This document shows positions 54,689 through 63,637 of a stretch of DNA of 64,000 nt, one piece after another. Numbering within the stretch: position 1 is the first letter of the stretch; each line of letters opens with the position of its first letter. The stretch is from positions 1 through 64,000 of the forward strand of contig JAQBOM010000016.1 of the NCBI GenBank assembly GCA_028288025.1, in the 5' to 3' direction. The stretch is from Mucilaginibacter sp. Lineage in GTDB: Bacteria; Bacteroidota; Bacteroidia; Sphingobacteriales; Sphingobacteriaceae. The notes under the pieces were generated by a model. It saw nothing but the letters and a program-made list of their open reading frames with translations. It made no database searches and was not told the DNA's origin. Both the position numbers and the translations under genes were made by a program.

Positions 54689-55696
54689 ATGCATACACAA
54701 CCTACAAAAATCGCCGTGATAGGCGGCGGCAGCTGGGCTACTGCCAATATTAAAATGCTTGCCGATAACACCACCGAAAAGGAAATATTTTGGTGGATGC
54801 GCAATGCGGGCTCTGTCGGGCACGTCCATAAATTCAGGCACAATCCAAATTATTTGAGCTCGGTTGAGATCGACGTTCCGGCAAAAAATATCTCCACGGA
54901 TCTAAAAGAGATCATTCAACAATCGGACTTTATTATTTTAAATGTTCCGGCAGCCTTTTTAAAGGAAGCACTTGCTGGCATAACTGCAGATGACCTTGCC
55001 GGTAAAAAGATCGTATCAGCCATCAAAGGCATCGTACCCGATGAAAATCAGATCATCGGCGAATTTATGAACCAGCATTATAATGTTTCTTTTGAGGACA
55101 TTGTGGTTATAAGCGGCCCCTGCCATGCCGAAGAGGTGGCCCTCGAAAAACTATCCTACCTGACCATAGCTTCCCGCGATACCGAACTGGCTGCCGAATT
55201 TGCCGGCCTTATCAGTACCCGCTATATCAAGACTATCGTATCTGATGATATTTATGGCACCGAGTATAGCGCGGTCTTAAAAAACATATACGCTATTGCC
55301 AGCGGCATTTGCCATGGGGTGGGTTATGGCGATAATTTCCAGGCGGTTTTAATATCAAACGCCATCCGCGAGCTGGAGCGCTTTGTTGCAGCGGTGCACC
55401 CTATTGACCGGGATATTAAAGAATCGGCCTACCTGGGCGACCTGCTGGTTACCGCCTATTCACAATTTAGCCGTAACCGTACGTTTGGCAACATGATAGG
55501 TAAAGGTTATACCGTTACTTCGGCACAATTAGAAATGAATATGATTGCCGAAGGGTATTACGCCGTCAACTGCCTGCACCAGGTAAACAAGCAGTATAAG
55601 GTGTTTATGCCGATATGCAATGCCGTATATGATATCTTATACCGGAAGGAGTCTCCGGCAATAAAAATGAAACAATTGGCCGACCAATTGAGTTAA
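54689..55696 (+). CDS. gpsA: NAD(P)H-dependent glycerol-3-phosphate dehydrogenase
   Basis: 335 residues from the ATG at 54689; an earlier ATG at 54647 lies on the promoter element. Rossmann start IAVIGGGSWATANIKML, AIKGIVPDE, SGPCHAEEVALEKLSYLTIAS, and EYSAVLKNIYAIASGICHGVGYGDN with the catalytic Lys. It makes sn-glycerol 3-phosphate for phospholipid synthesis. Note GGSWATAN in place of the more usual GAWGTA. Confidence 0.94.
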   Translation: MHTQPTKIAVIGGGSWATANIKMLADNTTEKEIFWWMRNAGSVGHVHKFRHNPNYLSSVEIDVPAKNISTDLKEIIQQSDFIILNVPAAFLKEALAGITADDLAGKKIVSAIKGIVPDENQIIGEFMNQHYNVSFEDIVVISGPCHAEEVALEKLSYLTIASRDTELAAEFAGLISTRYIKTIVSDDIYGTEYSAVLKNIYAIASGICHGVGYGDNFQAVLISNAIRELERFVAAVHPIDRDIKESAYLGDLLVTAYSQFSRNRTFGNMIGKGYTVTSAQLEMNMIAEGYYAVNCLHQVNKQYKVFMPICNAVYDILYRKESPAIKMKQLADQLS

Positions 55697-55725
55697 TAGG
55701 TTTATAACTTAATAATTAAAGACTT

Positions 55726-56142
55726 ATGAAAAATTTCTTAAAACTTGCCCTAATGGCTGCAGGTGTTTTCACCTTTGCGCAGAGCCAGGCAAAACCTATG
55801 GCAAAAGATACCACTATCGGCCATAAAATGAGCAAAACAGCTAAAAAAGTGGGCCATGCAACAACCAGTACCGCCAAAACAGTGGGCGAAAAAACCGCCG
55901 ACGCAGCTAAAGATGTTGGCCACAAAACTTCCGAGCTTGCTGCAAAGGGTGCAGCTGCAGTTACCGACAAAAAATACGAGGGCAAATGCGGTCCTAACGG
56001 CGAAACCGTTTATATCAATAAAGAATCCAAGTATTTTTATGTTAATAAGGCGGGACACAGGGTATACGTAAAAAAATCCCAGTTAATGGACGCGAGCAAG
56101 ATGAAGATGGAGAAAATGGAAAAAATGAAAGATAAAGATTAA
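55726..56142 (+). CDS. exported Lys/Ala-rich repeat protein
   Basis: 138 residues. Signal peptide (about 1-22, LALMAAGVFTFAQSQA). Then repeats of the kind KVGHATTSTAKTVGEKTADAAKDVGHKT, an amphipathic 11-residue pattern like LEA proteins, a conserved-looking CGPNGETVYINKESKYFYVNKAGHRVYVKKSQL and a Met/Lys tail. Periplasmic or outer surface. Function unknown. Confidence 0.7.
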   Translation: MKNFLKLALMAAGVFTFAQSQAKPMAKDTTIGHKMSKTAKKVGHATTSTAKTVGEKTADAAKDVGHKTSELAAKGAAAVTDKKYEGKCGPNGETVYINKESKYFYVNKAGHRVYVKKSQLMDASKMKMEKMEKMKDKD

Positions 56143-56155
56143 TTTTTAATAAAAT

Positions 56156-56180
56156 ACCCGCGCAATGCGGGTGTTTTATT
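56156..56180 (+). terminator. intrinsic terminator after the Lys/Ala-rich gene
   Basis: ACCCGC-GCAAT-GCGGGT followed by GTTTTATTTT. It overlaps the region where a false start of the next gene (ATG at 56165) would lie. Confidence 0.75.
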
Positions 56181-56191
56181 TTACCGGAACG

Positions 56192-56509
56192 ATGAAAAAA
56201 GCAGTAGTTACCTATACCTTCCTGGCATATGCTTTAGTATCCCTGGCAACAGCCTGTTCAAATCCAATAAAAACCAAACTGAAAGGCAGTTGGCATTCAA
56301 AAGACGGGACATCCAAACTAAATATCACCGAAAAAGGATTTATCATGGATGATGAAGCTTTTGCCGAAGATTACTTCGTCCGGGGCGATACGATCTTTAC
56401 TTCTTTCCAGGGCAACCAGCCCTATAGCAGCTTTGTTGTTCAAAAGCTGGATGACCATTACCTGAAATTATTGGGGCCTGATTCGGTAACAGTTGAATAT
56501 AGCCGGTAG
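56192..56509 (+). CDS. small lipoprotein of unknown function
   Basis: 105 residues from the ATG at 56192, past the terminator; the ATG at 56165 lies in the hairpin and was not used. Lipobox SLATAC gives a lipid-anchored Cys. The mature part is lipocalin-like in feel (LKGSWHSKDGTSKLNITEKGFIMDD). Single gene. Confidence 0.75.
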   Translation: MKKAVVTYTFLAYALVSLATACSNPIKTKLKGSWHSKDGTSKLNITEKGFIMDDEAFAEDYFVRGDTIFTSFQGNQPYSSFVVQKLDDHYLKLLGPDSVTVEYSR

Positions 56510-56562
56510 ATGGTCATTTGCATATATATGGCAATTAATACAAGTTCCACAGTATCAAATGC

Positions 56563-56591
56563 AAAAACCCCAACCGGAAGGGAAGGGGTTT
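56563..56591 (-). terminator. terminator of the DEAD-box helicase gene
   Basis: Minus strand AAACCCC...GGGGTTT with a GC-rich loop, followed by TTTGC; about 45 nt past the stop. Confidence 0.65.
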
Positions 56592-56632
56592 GCAACTAAA
56601 CTAAAAACTAAACTGAAAAATTCTGCGAGATA

Positions 56633-58459
56633 TTAAAATCTTCTGCGTCGTTCCGGGCGATCTTCGCGGCGTTTGCCCGAAAAATCACGGAAACCGCCTG
56701 AAGACCCGCTCTTGTCGCGGTTGAAGCCGCCTTCGCGCCTTTCGCCGCCGCCGCTTCTCTCACGGTTGTAACCGCCTTCGCGCCGTGGGTGACTACTTCC
56801 GCCGCTGCTGCGGTTGTCGCTGGTTCCTTCGCCCGCAAGTTCGATACGAACCGGTCTGCCTTTAAATTCCGCTTCTTTAAATGCCGCTGTTACTTTTTCA
56901 ACGTCGCTGTGCTGTACTTCAAAGAATGAGTAAACACCTTTAACATCGATCTTACCAACGGTGCGTCCGCTTATTTTGGTTTGGTTGCAGATATAACCCA
57001 GCAAATCGCCGCGGTTAAATTCATCAACTGACCCAAGGTTTATAAACAGGCGGGCATATTCTGATTTTCCGACGCTGCCTCCGCGGTCAAATGAACGGTC
57101 GTCCGATCTTTCAGACCGGCGGCCTTCTTCGATCGGTGCGTTCAGATCGGGTGCATTTTTATAATAATCCAGGAAGCGGTTAAACTCGATAGATGCAAAG
57201 CGTTTGATAAACTCCTCTTTGCTCATATCCTTAAACTCTTCCATTATACGCGGAATGTACTGCTCTATTTGCTGCTCGTTAACCTCTACGTTATGCACTT
57301 TATGCACAATAGAGAATAATTGCTTTTCACAAACATCAAACCCGGTAGGTATCTCCACTTTAACGAAACGCTTACCCAGGCCGCGCTCTATCTGGCGTAT
57401 CTTGCCAAGTTCTTTCGCGTTGATGATGGATATGGATACACCGGTTTTTCCCGCACGCGCGGTACGTCCGCTGCGGTGGGTGTAATTTTCTATTTCATCC
57501 GGCAGCGAGTAGTTGATAACGTGGGTAACGTCATTTACGTCGATACCACGTGCGGCAACGTCAGTAGCTATCAATAGCTGCAGGTTACGTTCGCGGTAGC
57601 GCTTCATTACTTTATCGCGCTGCTGCTGCGAAAGGTCGCCGTGCAGCGAGTCGGCATTGTAGCCGTCTTTTATCAAAGCCTCGGCGATATCCTGGGTCTC
57701 AATTTTGGTACGGCAAAAAACGATACCAAAAATATCAGGGTTAAAATCTACGATACGTTTAAAAGCGGCATATTTATCACGTGCACGTACAATATAGTAT
57801 TCGTGCTCGATGTTAACGTTACCGGTATTTTTTTCGCCCATGGTAAGCTCAAACGGATCTTTCATGTATTTCTTCGCGATCCGGCGAACTTCAGCAGGCA
57901 TGGTGGCTGAGAACAGCCATGTTTTCTTTTCTTCGGGTGTGGTGGATAAGATACTGTCAATGTCTTCCTGGAAGCCCATGTTGAGCATCTCATCAGCCTC
58001 GTCCAATACTACAAATTTCACCTTGCTAAAATCAATCGCCTTGCGGTTGATAATATCAAGCATACGGCCGGGGGTGGCCACAACAATCTGTACGCCGCGC
58101 CTGATCTGGCGCAACTGGTCAGAAATGCTGGCACCGCCATAAACGGCAACAACCTGAACATTGCCCATTTTTTTGGCATAGTTCTTAATGTCGTTGGTAA
58201 TCTGTAAACAAAGTTCGCGTGTTGGGCACAATATAAGCGCCTGCGGATAATTTTCTTCGAAATCCAGTAGTTCTAATAATGGCAGTCCAAAGGCAGCAGT
58301 TTTACCGGTCCCGGTTTGGGCTAATCCGACAAAATCGTTGCTGCCTGTTAACAATACCGGAATTGACTGTTCCTGGATTGGCGTAGGATTTTCAAATCCT
58401 AACTCAGAGATGGCATTAACAATATCATGACGGATTCCCAGTTCAATAAATGGGTTCAT
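56633..58459 (-). CDS. DEAD-box RNA helicase (DeaD/CsdA-like)
   Basis: 608 residues from the ATG at 58459 (MNPFIELGI), which fits the Q-motif spacing; 58492 is an alternative. Motifs: FENPTPIQEQSIPVLL, AQTGTGKTAAFGLPLL, VLDEADEMLNMGF, SATMP and YTHRSGRTARAG. Then a DbpA-type RNA-binding domain (about 465-545) and an Arg/Gly/Ser-rich tail, as in cold-shock helicases that help ribosome assembly and RNA decay. Confidence 0.94.
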   Translation of the reverse strand: MNPFIELGIRHDIVNAISELGFENPTPIQEQSIPVLLTGSNDFVGLAQTGTGKTAAFGLPLLELLDFEENYPQALILCPTRELCLQITNDIKNYAKKMGNVQVVAVYGGASISDQLRQIRRGVQIVVATPGRMLDIINRKAIDFSKVKFVVLDEADEMLNMGFQEDIDSILSTTPEEKKTWLFSATMPAEVRRIAKKYMKDPFELTMGEKNTGNVNIEHEYYIVRARDKYAAFKRIVDFNPDIFGIVFCRTKIETQDIAEALIKDGYNADSLHGDLSQQQRDKVMKRYRERNLQLLIATDVAARGIDVNDVTHVINYSLPDEIENYTHRSGRTARAGKTGVSISIINAKELGKIRQIERGLGKRFVKVEIPTGFDVCEKQLFSIVHKVHNVEVNEQQIEQYIPRIMEEFKDMSKEEFIKRFASIEFNRFLDYYKNAPDLNAPIEEGRRSERSDDRSFDRGGSVGKSEYARLFINLGSVDEFNRGDLLGYICNQTKISGRTVGKIDVKGVYSFFEVQHSDVEKVTAAFKEAEFKGRPVRIELAGEGTSDNRSSGGSSHPRREGGYNRERSGGGERREGGFNRDKSGSSGGFRDFSGKRREDRPERRRRF

Positions 58460-58604
58460 GAATTTAAATAACGAATTTGGCAACATCGCCAAATCGGGCG
58501 CAAAGGTAGCGATTTTTATTTGTAATTCAAATACCTATCTTTCTATTTGAGATAATGACTCTATCGGGATAATTGCTAATTTTATTCGATCAATCTGATC
58601 CGTC

Positions 58605-59474
58605 ATGAAATTAAAATCACTCTTTCTGCTTACACTCGTTTTTTTAACCGGCGCAAGCATGGCCCAGCAGGGCAAATCTCCTTTTGACACAACCATGTAT
58701 GGACGCAACGCGGCCGTCGGCAAGTACGCCGACATCCGCGGTTTTAAAATGTACTACGAATCGTACGGCAAAGGCGAGCCGCTGCTGATCATCCATGGCA
58801 ATGGCGGATCTATCAATAATTTCGTATACCAAATTCCGTACTTCGCAAAAAACTACCACGTAATTATTGCTGACAGCCGGGCACAGGGTAAATCCGTTGA
58901 CCCGGCAGATTCGTTAAGTTACGAGATGATGACCGACGACTTAAACGCCCTACTGGATAAGTTAAACTTAAAATCGTGCTATGTAATCGGGTGGAGCGAT
59001 GGTGGGATAAACGGCTTGTTGCTGGCCATGCGCCATCCTGATAAAGTGAAAAAACTGGCAGTAACCGGTGCCAACCTATGGCCCGACAGTACAGCGGTTG
59101 ACCCGTTTGTATATAACTGGGCGATGAATTTGAATAAGACGGCTCGCGATTCCATAAAAAAAATGAAAGCGCCCACCCTCCAGATGAAAAATCAGCTCAA
59201 GTTGCTTCACCTGTTATCATACGAGCCGCATATTACGATTGAGCAGCTGCATACCATAACCTGCCCAACGCTGGTCATCGGCGGCGACCATGATGTGATA
59301 TTACCGCAGCATACCATGCTGATCGCACAATCTATACCTAACTCATATTTATGGATATTGCCCAACTCCGGCCATTCAACTCCAATTTATTATAAGGAGC
59401 AGTTTAACCAGGTAGTCGGCGACTTTTTCAGCAAGCCCTTCCGGAAAATAGAAAAATATGGAAAATTTAATTGA
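58605..59474 (+). CDS. exported alpha/beta hydrolase
   Basis: 289 residues. Signal peptide LFLLTLVFLTGASMAQQ. Oxyanion HGNGGSINNF, nucleophile elbow GWSDGG (Ser), acid in GGDHDVI and His in NSGHST. Substrate unknown; resembles esterases of the periplasm. Single gene, divergent from the helicase. Confidence 0.9.
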   Translation: MKLKSLFLLTLVFLTGASMAQQGKSPFDTTMYGRNAAVGKYADIRGFKMYYESYGKGEPLLIIHGNGGSINNFVYQIPYFAKNYHVIIADSRAQGKSVDPADSLSYEMMTDDLNALLDKLNLKSCYVIGWSDGGINGLLLAMRHPDKVKKLAVTGANLWPDSTAVDPFVYNWAMNLNKTARDSIKKMKAPTLQMKNQLKLLHLLSYEPHITIEQLHTITCPTLVIGGDHDVILPQHTMLIAQSIPNSYLWILPNSGHSTPIYYKEQFNQVVGDFFSKPFRKIEKYGKFN

Positions 59475-59510
59475 TGGGTGAAGTTGAGCGTATAAATTCG
59501 AAATCCAAAA

Positions 59511-59978
59511 TCATCTTAGCCTGTCCGCCGACTTCACCAGCTTTTCGTCCCGTTGGATCGCTTTAAGGGCGAAGACAATAAATAACAAGCTGATAGTTGT
59601 AAGGAACAGCCCGATACCCCAGTTATGTGTATCCAGTTGAGTACCGCCCATAACAGCTTTAACGGATTGTGATAGCCAGAAACTATAGCCGATAATAATC
59701 AGTATGGCACCATAACATAGCGCGATCTGCCGTTTGCGGTTGTTGTAAAAGAATATAATAGCCAATGGCACCAGGCCAATAATCACTGTCGCCACCGTAA
59801 GTGCCACAAAAAACTGCGTATGTGTACGCGCCCCATTTACGTCCTCATAAACACCGGTTACCATAACGGTTGACGGTTTTCCATCCATATATACGTTATG
59901 TGCAAAAGGGAATAAAAACAGGGCGTACAACGCGAGGCAGGCCAGTAAAAGATAAATACTTTGTATACGTTGCAGCAT
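59511..59978 (-). CDS. DUF4293 membrane protein
   Basis: 155 residues from the ATG at 59978, supported by a TATCTTTG element 20 nt upstream; an ATG at 60044 would start before it. MLQRIQSIYLLLACLALYALFLFPF is the DUF4293 opening, followed by three more membrane helices. Bacteroidota-specific, function unknown. Confidence 0.88.
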   Translation of the reverse strand: MLQRIQSIYLLLACLALYALFLFPFAHNVYMDGKPSTVMVTGVYEDVNGARTHTQFFVALTVATVIIGLVPLAIIFFYNNRKRQIALCYGAILIIIGYSFWLSQSVKAVMGGTQLDTHNWGIGLFLTTISLLFIVFALKAIQRDEKLVKSADRLR

Positions 59979-59998
59979 ATTTTGGGAATTATTACCAG

Positions 59999-60006
59999 CA
60001 AAGATA
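59999..60006 (-). promoter_or_regulatory. -7 element TATCTTTG of the DUF4293 gene
   Basis: Exact TAnnTTTG on the minus strand, 20 nt before the chosen start; decides against the longer ORF. Confidence 0.55.
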
Positions 60007-60114
60007 TAATTGTTTTGGCTATAGTGTGTTTGAATTTTCGACATAAAAATTTGGAATATGAATAATTAATATTTGTACATTTAATCCGTTTTTAACACCC
60101 TAAAATAATTGGCT

Positions 60115-60630
60115 ATGAGCGATGCATTAGCTTCTTTACAACCAAAAGATGTGCAGATAGATGATTTTCTGTTAAAGAAGACCTTTCTTGAACATTTGAA
60201 TTATATTTATTTGGGCAAACACCACCTGCTAAATTTCTTTAAAGAGGTAAAGGAAATTGCCAAACTGAATGTTTTAAAAATGGCACTACAGGAAGGTATT
60301 GATGACACGGAAGACCAGATCATGCAAATGGATGAAATATATGCGGCCATACAAGAAAAACCGTCCAAAACAAATACGCTTGGCCTGAAAGCTATGACGC
60401 TCGAAGCGTATCTCGCCGTTATCAAATCTGGTAAAACGCCGCTTGAGCGGGATGTTTTTATTCTTTTTTACTTACAGCAAATTGAAAGCATTGAAATTAC
60501 TTACTATAAGGTATTGAAAAACCTGGCTAAAGCCGTGGGCTATAATTATAGGTTCCTCGATCAGCCTATCGATTTGGCCGTTGAAAACAAAATCTTGTTT
60601 GAGACGATATACCAGGAGTATATTAATTGA
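60115..60630 (+). CDS. DUF892 ferritin-like protein (YciE/YciF type)
   Basis: 171 residues from the ATG at 60115; an in-frame TTG at 60109 is less likely. Long helices LKKTFLEHLNYIYLGKHHLLNFFKEVKEIAKL and DDTEDQIMQMDEIYAAI match the DUF892 four-helix bundle. Stress-linked in relatives; metal ligands look incomplete. Confidence 0.85.
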   Translation: MSDALASLQPKDVQIDDFLLKKTFLEHLNYIYLGKHHLLNFFKEVKEIAKLNVLKMALQEGIDDTEDQIMQMDEIYAAIQEKPSKTNTLGLKAMTLEAYLAVIKSGKTPLERDVFILFYLQQIESIEITYYKVLKNLAKAVGYNYRFLDQPIDLAVENKILFETIYQEYIN

Positions 60631-60707
60631 TCCTTGAAAAAGGTTGAAAGGGTGTAATTTCATCTCTTCAACCTTTACAACAATTACAACCTCTCCAACT
60701 AAACAAC

Positions 60708-60715
60708 TACCTTTG
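60708..60715 (+). promoter_or_regulatory. -7 element TACCTTTG before truA
   Basis: Exact TAnnTTTG ending 5 nt before the GTG start, again pointing to a leaderless message. Confidence 0.5.
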
Positions 60716-60720
60716 CCTTT

Positions 60721-61482
60721 GTGACCGCAAAGCAACGCTACTTTATCGAACTTTCGTACGACGGGACCAATTACCACGGCTGGCAAATTCAGCCGAATGC
60801 CACCAGCGTTCAGGAAGTTTTAAATAAAAGCCTGTCGGTTGTTTTGCGCGGGCCAATCGAAACGACAGGCTGTGGCCGGACAGATACCGGTGTGCACGCC
60901 CGGGAGTTTTTTGCGCATTTTGATGCGGAAAAGTCCATGGACCATGGATCATGCACTATGGACAAATGCGAAAACATTGTCAGGAGCGTTAATGGCCTTC
61001 TCCCAAAAGACATCGCCATTAAAAAAGTATTCCCCGTTGCTGAAAATGCCCATGCCAGGTTCGATGCTACGCTGAGGTCGTACGAATATCATATCCATTT
61101 TAATAAAGATCCGTTCAAAACCGGCTATTCGTGGGAATTGCGCGACCGGCCGGATATTGAACTGATGAACAAAGCAGCAGCGATAATTATGGAGCATACC
61201 GATTTCAGCTGTTTCAGCAAATCAAACACCCAGGTTAAAACCAACATCTGCAAAATAACAAGGGCAGAATGGGTTGCAGGCGATGGCGAAATAGTTTTCC
61301 ATATTTCGGCCGACCGTTTTTTACGCAACATGGTGCGGGCTATTGTCGGCACCCTGATCATGGTCGGGAAACAGGAAATTAAGCCCGAAGATGTGCGGTC
61401 GATCATTGAAAGCAAAAACCGCAGCAAAGCCGGAACATCAGTACCGGCGTGCGGGTTGTATTTGGCGGAAGTGAAGTATTGA
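60721..61482 (+). CDS. truA: tRNA pseudouridine(38-40) synthase
   Basis: 253 residues, GTG start. LSYDGTNYHGWQIQPNATSVQEVL and the catalytic GCGRTDTGVHA (D about 54) are classic; HARFDATLRSYEYHI and FLRNMVRAIVG follow. It modifies U38-U40 in the anticodon arm. Between HFDAEK and VRSVNGLLP lies SMDHGSCTMDKCEN, encoded by GTCCATGGACCAT-type DNA of the kind found between genes (15185-15286): a repeat apparently inserted in frame. Confidence 0.95.
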   Translation: MTAKQRYFIELSYDGTNYHGWQIQPNATSVQEVLNKSLSVVLRGPIETTGCGRTDTGVHAREFFAHFDAEKSMDHGSCTMDKCENIVRSVNGLLPKDIAIKKVFPVAENAHARFDATLRSYEYHIHFNKDPFKTGYSWELRDRPDIELMNKAAAIIMEHTDFSCFSKSNTQVKTNICKITRAEWVAGDGEIVFHISADRFLRNMVRAIVGTLIMVGKQEIKPEDVRSIIESKNRSKAGTSVPACGLYLAEVKY

Positions 61483-61522
61483 AATTTCGGATTTCGTCCC
61501 GATGGCTATCGGGATCGGATTT
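61483..61522. repeat. dispersed TCCCGAT-ATCGGGA family, copy 3
   Basis: ATTTCGGATTTCG then TCCCGATGGCTATCGGGA then TCGGATTT, right after the truA stop. The core has one mispair. Confidence 0.8.
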
Positions 61523-61764
61523 ATTAAAAGCGCTATCGAGGTTTAAAATGGCAACTATATACACTTAAAGCATCTGATTTATAAATTGGCAGTGGTAATA
61601 ACAATGAAGAGAGCTTCTGTAAACAAAGCAAAATGGTCTGAAACAAGAAAATATCATATAACGGATATTGTGATGAGGTTGCAGCTTGCCCGAAATGGTA
61701 TATATTTATCTTGAAAATTTATAAATATGGAGTCCTATTTTCAAAATCGGTTTATTGACTTACA

Positions 61765-61812
61765 AATAAATCCGATCCCGATAGCCATCGGGACGAAATT
61801 CGAAATCCGAAA
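61765..61812. repeat. dispersed TCCCGAT-ATCGGGA family, copy 4
   Basis: AAATAAATCCGA, core TCCCGATAGCCATCGGGA, then CGAAATTCGAAATCCGAAAT. The stretch 61523-61764 between copies 3 and 4 holds no supported gene; a 36-codon frame at 61604-61714 was not accepted. Confidence 0.8.
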
Positions 61813-61823
61813 TAAAAAATAAA

Positions 61824-63623
61824 ATGTCCGAAGTTACAGGAAAAGCGCTTGATTGGAAACTGCTGATGCGGGTGATGCATTACGTTAAACCTTATAAGGC
61901 AACGTTTATCATCTCGGCATTTTTGACCGTTTTTTTGGCCGCGTCGGCATTGGTACAGCCCATCCTGATGCAAAAAACACTGGATGATTATATTCTCAAG
62001 GATAATTACGGCGGCCTCGTTTTTATGGTTGAGCTGATGATCGGTATGCTTGCCATCCAAACCGGGGCACAGTACTACCAAACCTTTATGACGAATTCGT
62101 TGGGCCAGTCCGTCATCCGCGACTTACGCATTGACATTTTTAATCATATTACCAGTCTGCGCCTTAAATATTTCGACCGCACGCCAATCGGCATGCTCAT
62201 CACCCGTACGGTATCGGACCTGGAAACCATCGCCGATATTTTTTCGGAAGGTTTGATCTCCATCATGGGCGATATGCTGCTTGTAATTGTTGTTATCGCG
62301 TATATGCTGGTTAAAGACTGGAAACTGGCGCTGATCACACTCACGCCGATGCCTTTCCTGTTTCTATCTACATACATATTCAAAGAAGCAATCAAATCAT
62401 CATTCCAGGAGGTGCGTACTCAGGTTGCGCATTTAAATACATTTTTAGCGGAGCATATTTCCGGTATCAGCATCATACAGCTTTTTGCCCGCGAGGACCA
62501 GGAGATGCGAAAATTTAAGGCGGTAAATAAAAAACACCGGGATGCCCATATCCGGTCGAACTGGTATTATTCCATATTTTTCCCGGTGGTTGAGATATTA
62601 TTTGCGTGCTGCATAGCATTTCTGGTTTGGTATGGCTGCAAACGAATATTAACCGATCAGCAACTGGGAAGCATTTCGTCAAAGGGTGTTATTAGCCCGG
62701 GTGTTATTTTGGAGTTTATCCTTTATCTCAATATCCTTTTCCGTCCGATCCGGCAGCTTGCCGATAAATTTAACACCCTGCAAATGGGGATGGTTGGAGC
62801 CGACCGGATATTTAAAGTTTTAGATACGAATGAGGTGGCTATTAATACCGGCAAGTTAAAACCGGAAAAACTATCAGGTGAGATTGAGTTTAAAAACGTT
62901 TGGTTTGCCTATAACGATGAGAACTGGGTGCTGAAAGACATCAGCTTCCACGTGAAGCCGGGCAAAACACTGGCCCTGGTTGGCGCTACCGGCGCGGGTA
63001 AATCGTCCACCATAAATATCCTGAACCGCTTTTATGAAATTGGTAAAGGCAGTGTTAAAATCGACGGGGAAGATATCCGGGATTACGATGTTAACTTCCT
63101 CCGGTCACGGATAGCGACTGTGATACAAGATGTTTTCTTATTCACCGACACCATTGCCAACAACATCGGCCTGAATAACGACTCGATCACCCGTGAGCAA
63201 ATCGTCGCCGCAGCAAAAGATGTCGGCGCGCACGAATTCATTGAACGTTTGCCGGGCGGTTATGATTATAATGTGATGGAACGCGGAGCTACCCTTTCCG
63301 CCGGCCAGGCGCAATTGATCTCATTCATACGCGCGCTGGTCTACAACCCTACTATACTCGTACTGGATGAAGCCACATCGTCGGTAGATACCGAAACCGA
63401 AATACTTATCCAAAACGCCATCAGCAAGCTGATGCAGGGCCGTACGGCTATCGTTATCGCACACCGGCTATCCACTATACAAAATGCCGACAAAATAATT
63501 GTGCTTGACCATGGTGAAATAAAAGAAACCGGCACCCACCAGCAACTGCTGCGTATTGAAAACGGGTATTATCGTAAATTGTATGATCTGCAGTTTAACT
63601 CGGCAGGAATAAGCCGGGGGTAA
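61824..63623 (+). CDS. ABC exporter, fused permease and ATPase (MsbA/MDR-like)
   Basis: 599 residues. Six membrane helices in the first 330, then an ATPase: Walker A VGATGAGKSS, Q-loop VIQDVFLF, signature LSAGQAQLISF (A in place of G, as in many Bacteroidota members), Walker B ILVLDEATSSVD and H-loop VIAHRLST. It works as a homo- or heterodimer; no second half-transporter is next to it. Cargo unknown (lipid or drug). Confidence 0.93.
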   Translation: MSEVTGKALDWKLLMRVMHYVKPYKATFIISAFLTVFLAASALVQPILMQKTLDDYILKDNYGGLVFMVELMIGMLAIQTGAQYYQTFMTNSLGQSVIRDLRIDIFNHITSLRLKYFDRTPIGMLITRTVSDLETIADIFSEGLISIMGDMLLVIVVIAYMLVKDWKLALITLTPMPFLFLSTYIFKEAIKSSFQEVRTQVAHLNTFLAEHISGISIIQLFAREDQEMRKFKAVNKKHRDAHIRSNWYYSIFFPVVEILFACCIAFLVWYGCKRILTDQQLGSISSKGVISPGVILEFILYLNILFRPIRQLADKFNTLQMGMVGADRIFKVLDTNEVAINTGKLKPEKLSGEIEFKNVWFAYNDENWVLKDISFHVKPGKTLALVGATGAGKSSTINILNRFYEIGKGSVKIDGEDIRDYDVNFLRSRIATVIQDVFLFTDTIANNIGLNNDSITREQIVAAAKDVGAHEFIERLPGGYDYNVMERGATLSAGQAQLISFIRALVYNPTILVLDEATSSVDTETEILIQNAISKLMQGRTAIVIAHRLSTIQNADKIIVLDHGEIKETGTHQQLLRIENGYYRKLYDLQFNSAGISRG

Positions 63624-63637
63624 GCCAAAAAAACACC

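Noticed and set aside
61604..61714. 36-codon frame after truA
   Set aside because: Too short, no motif, no clear start signal, lies between two repeat copies.
63293..63330. Defective ABC signature LSAGQ in the exporter
   Set aside because: A in this position is common in related Bacteroidota exporters as far as I recall; not a sign of inactivity.
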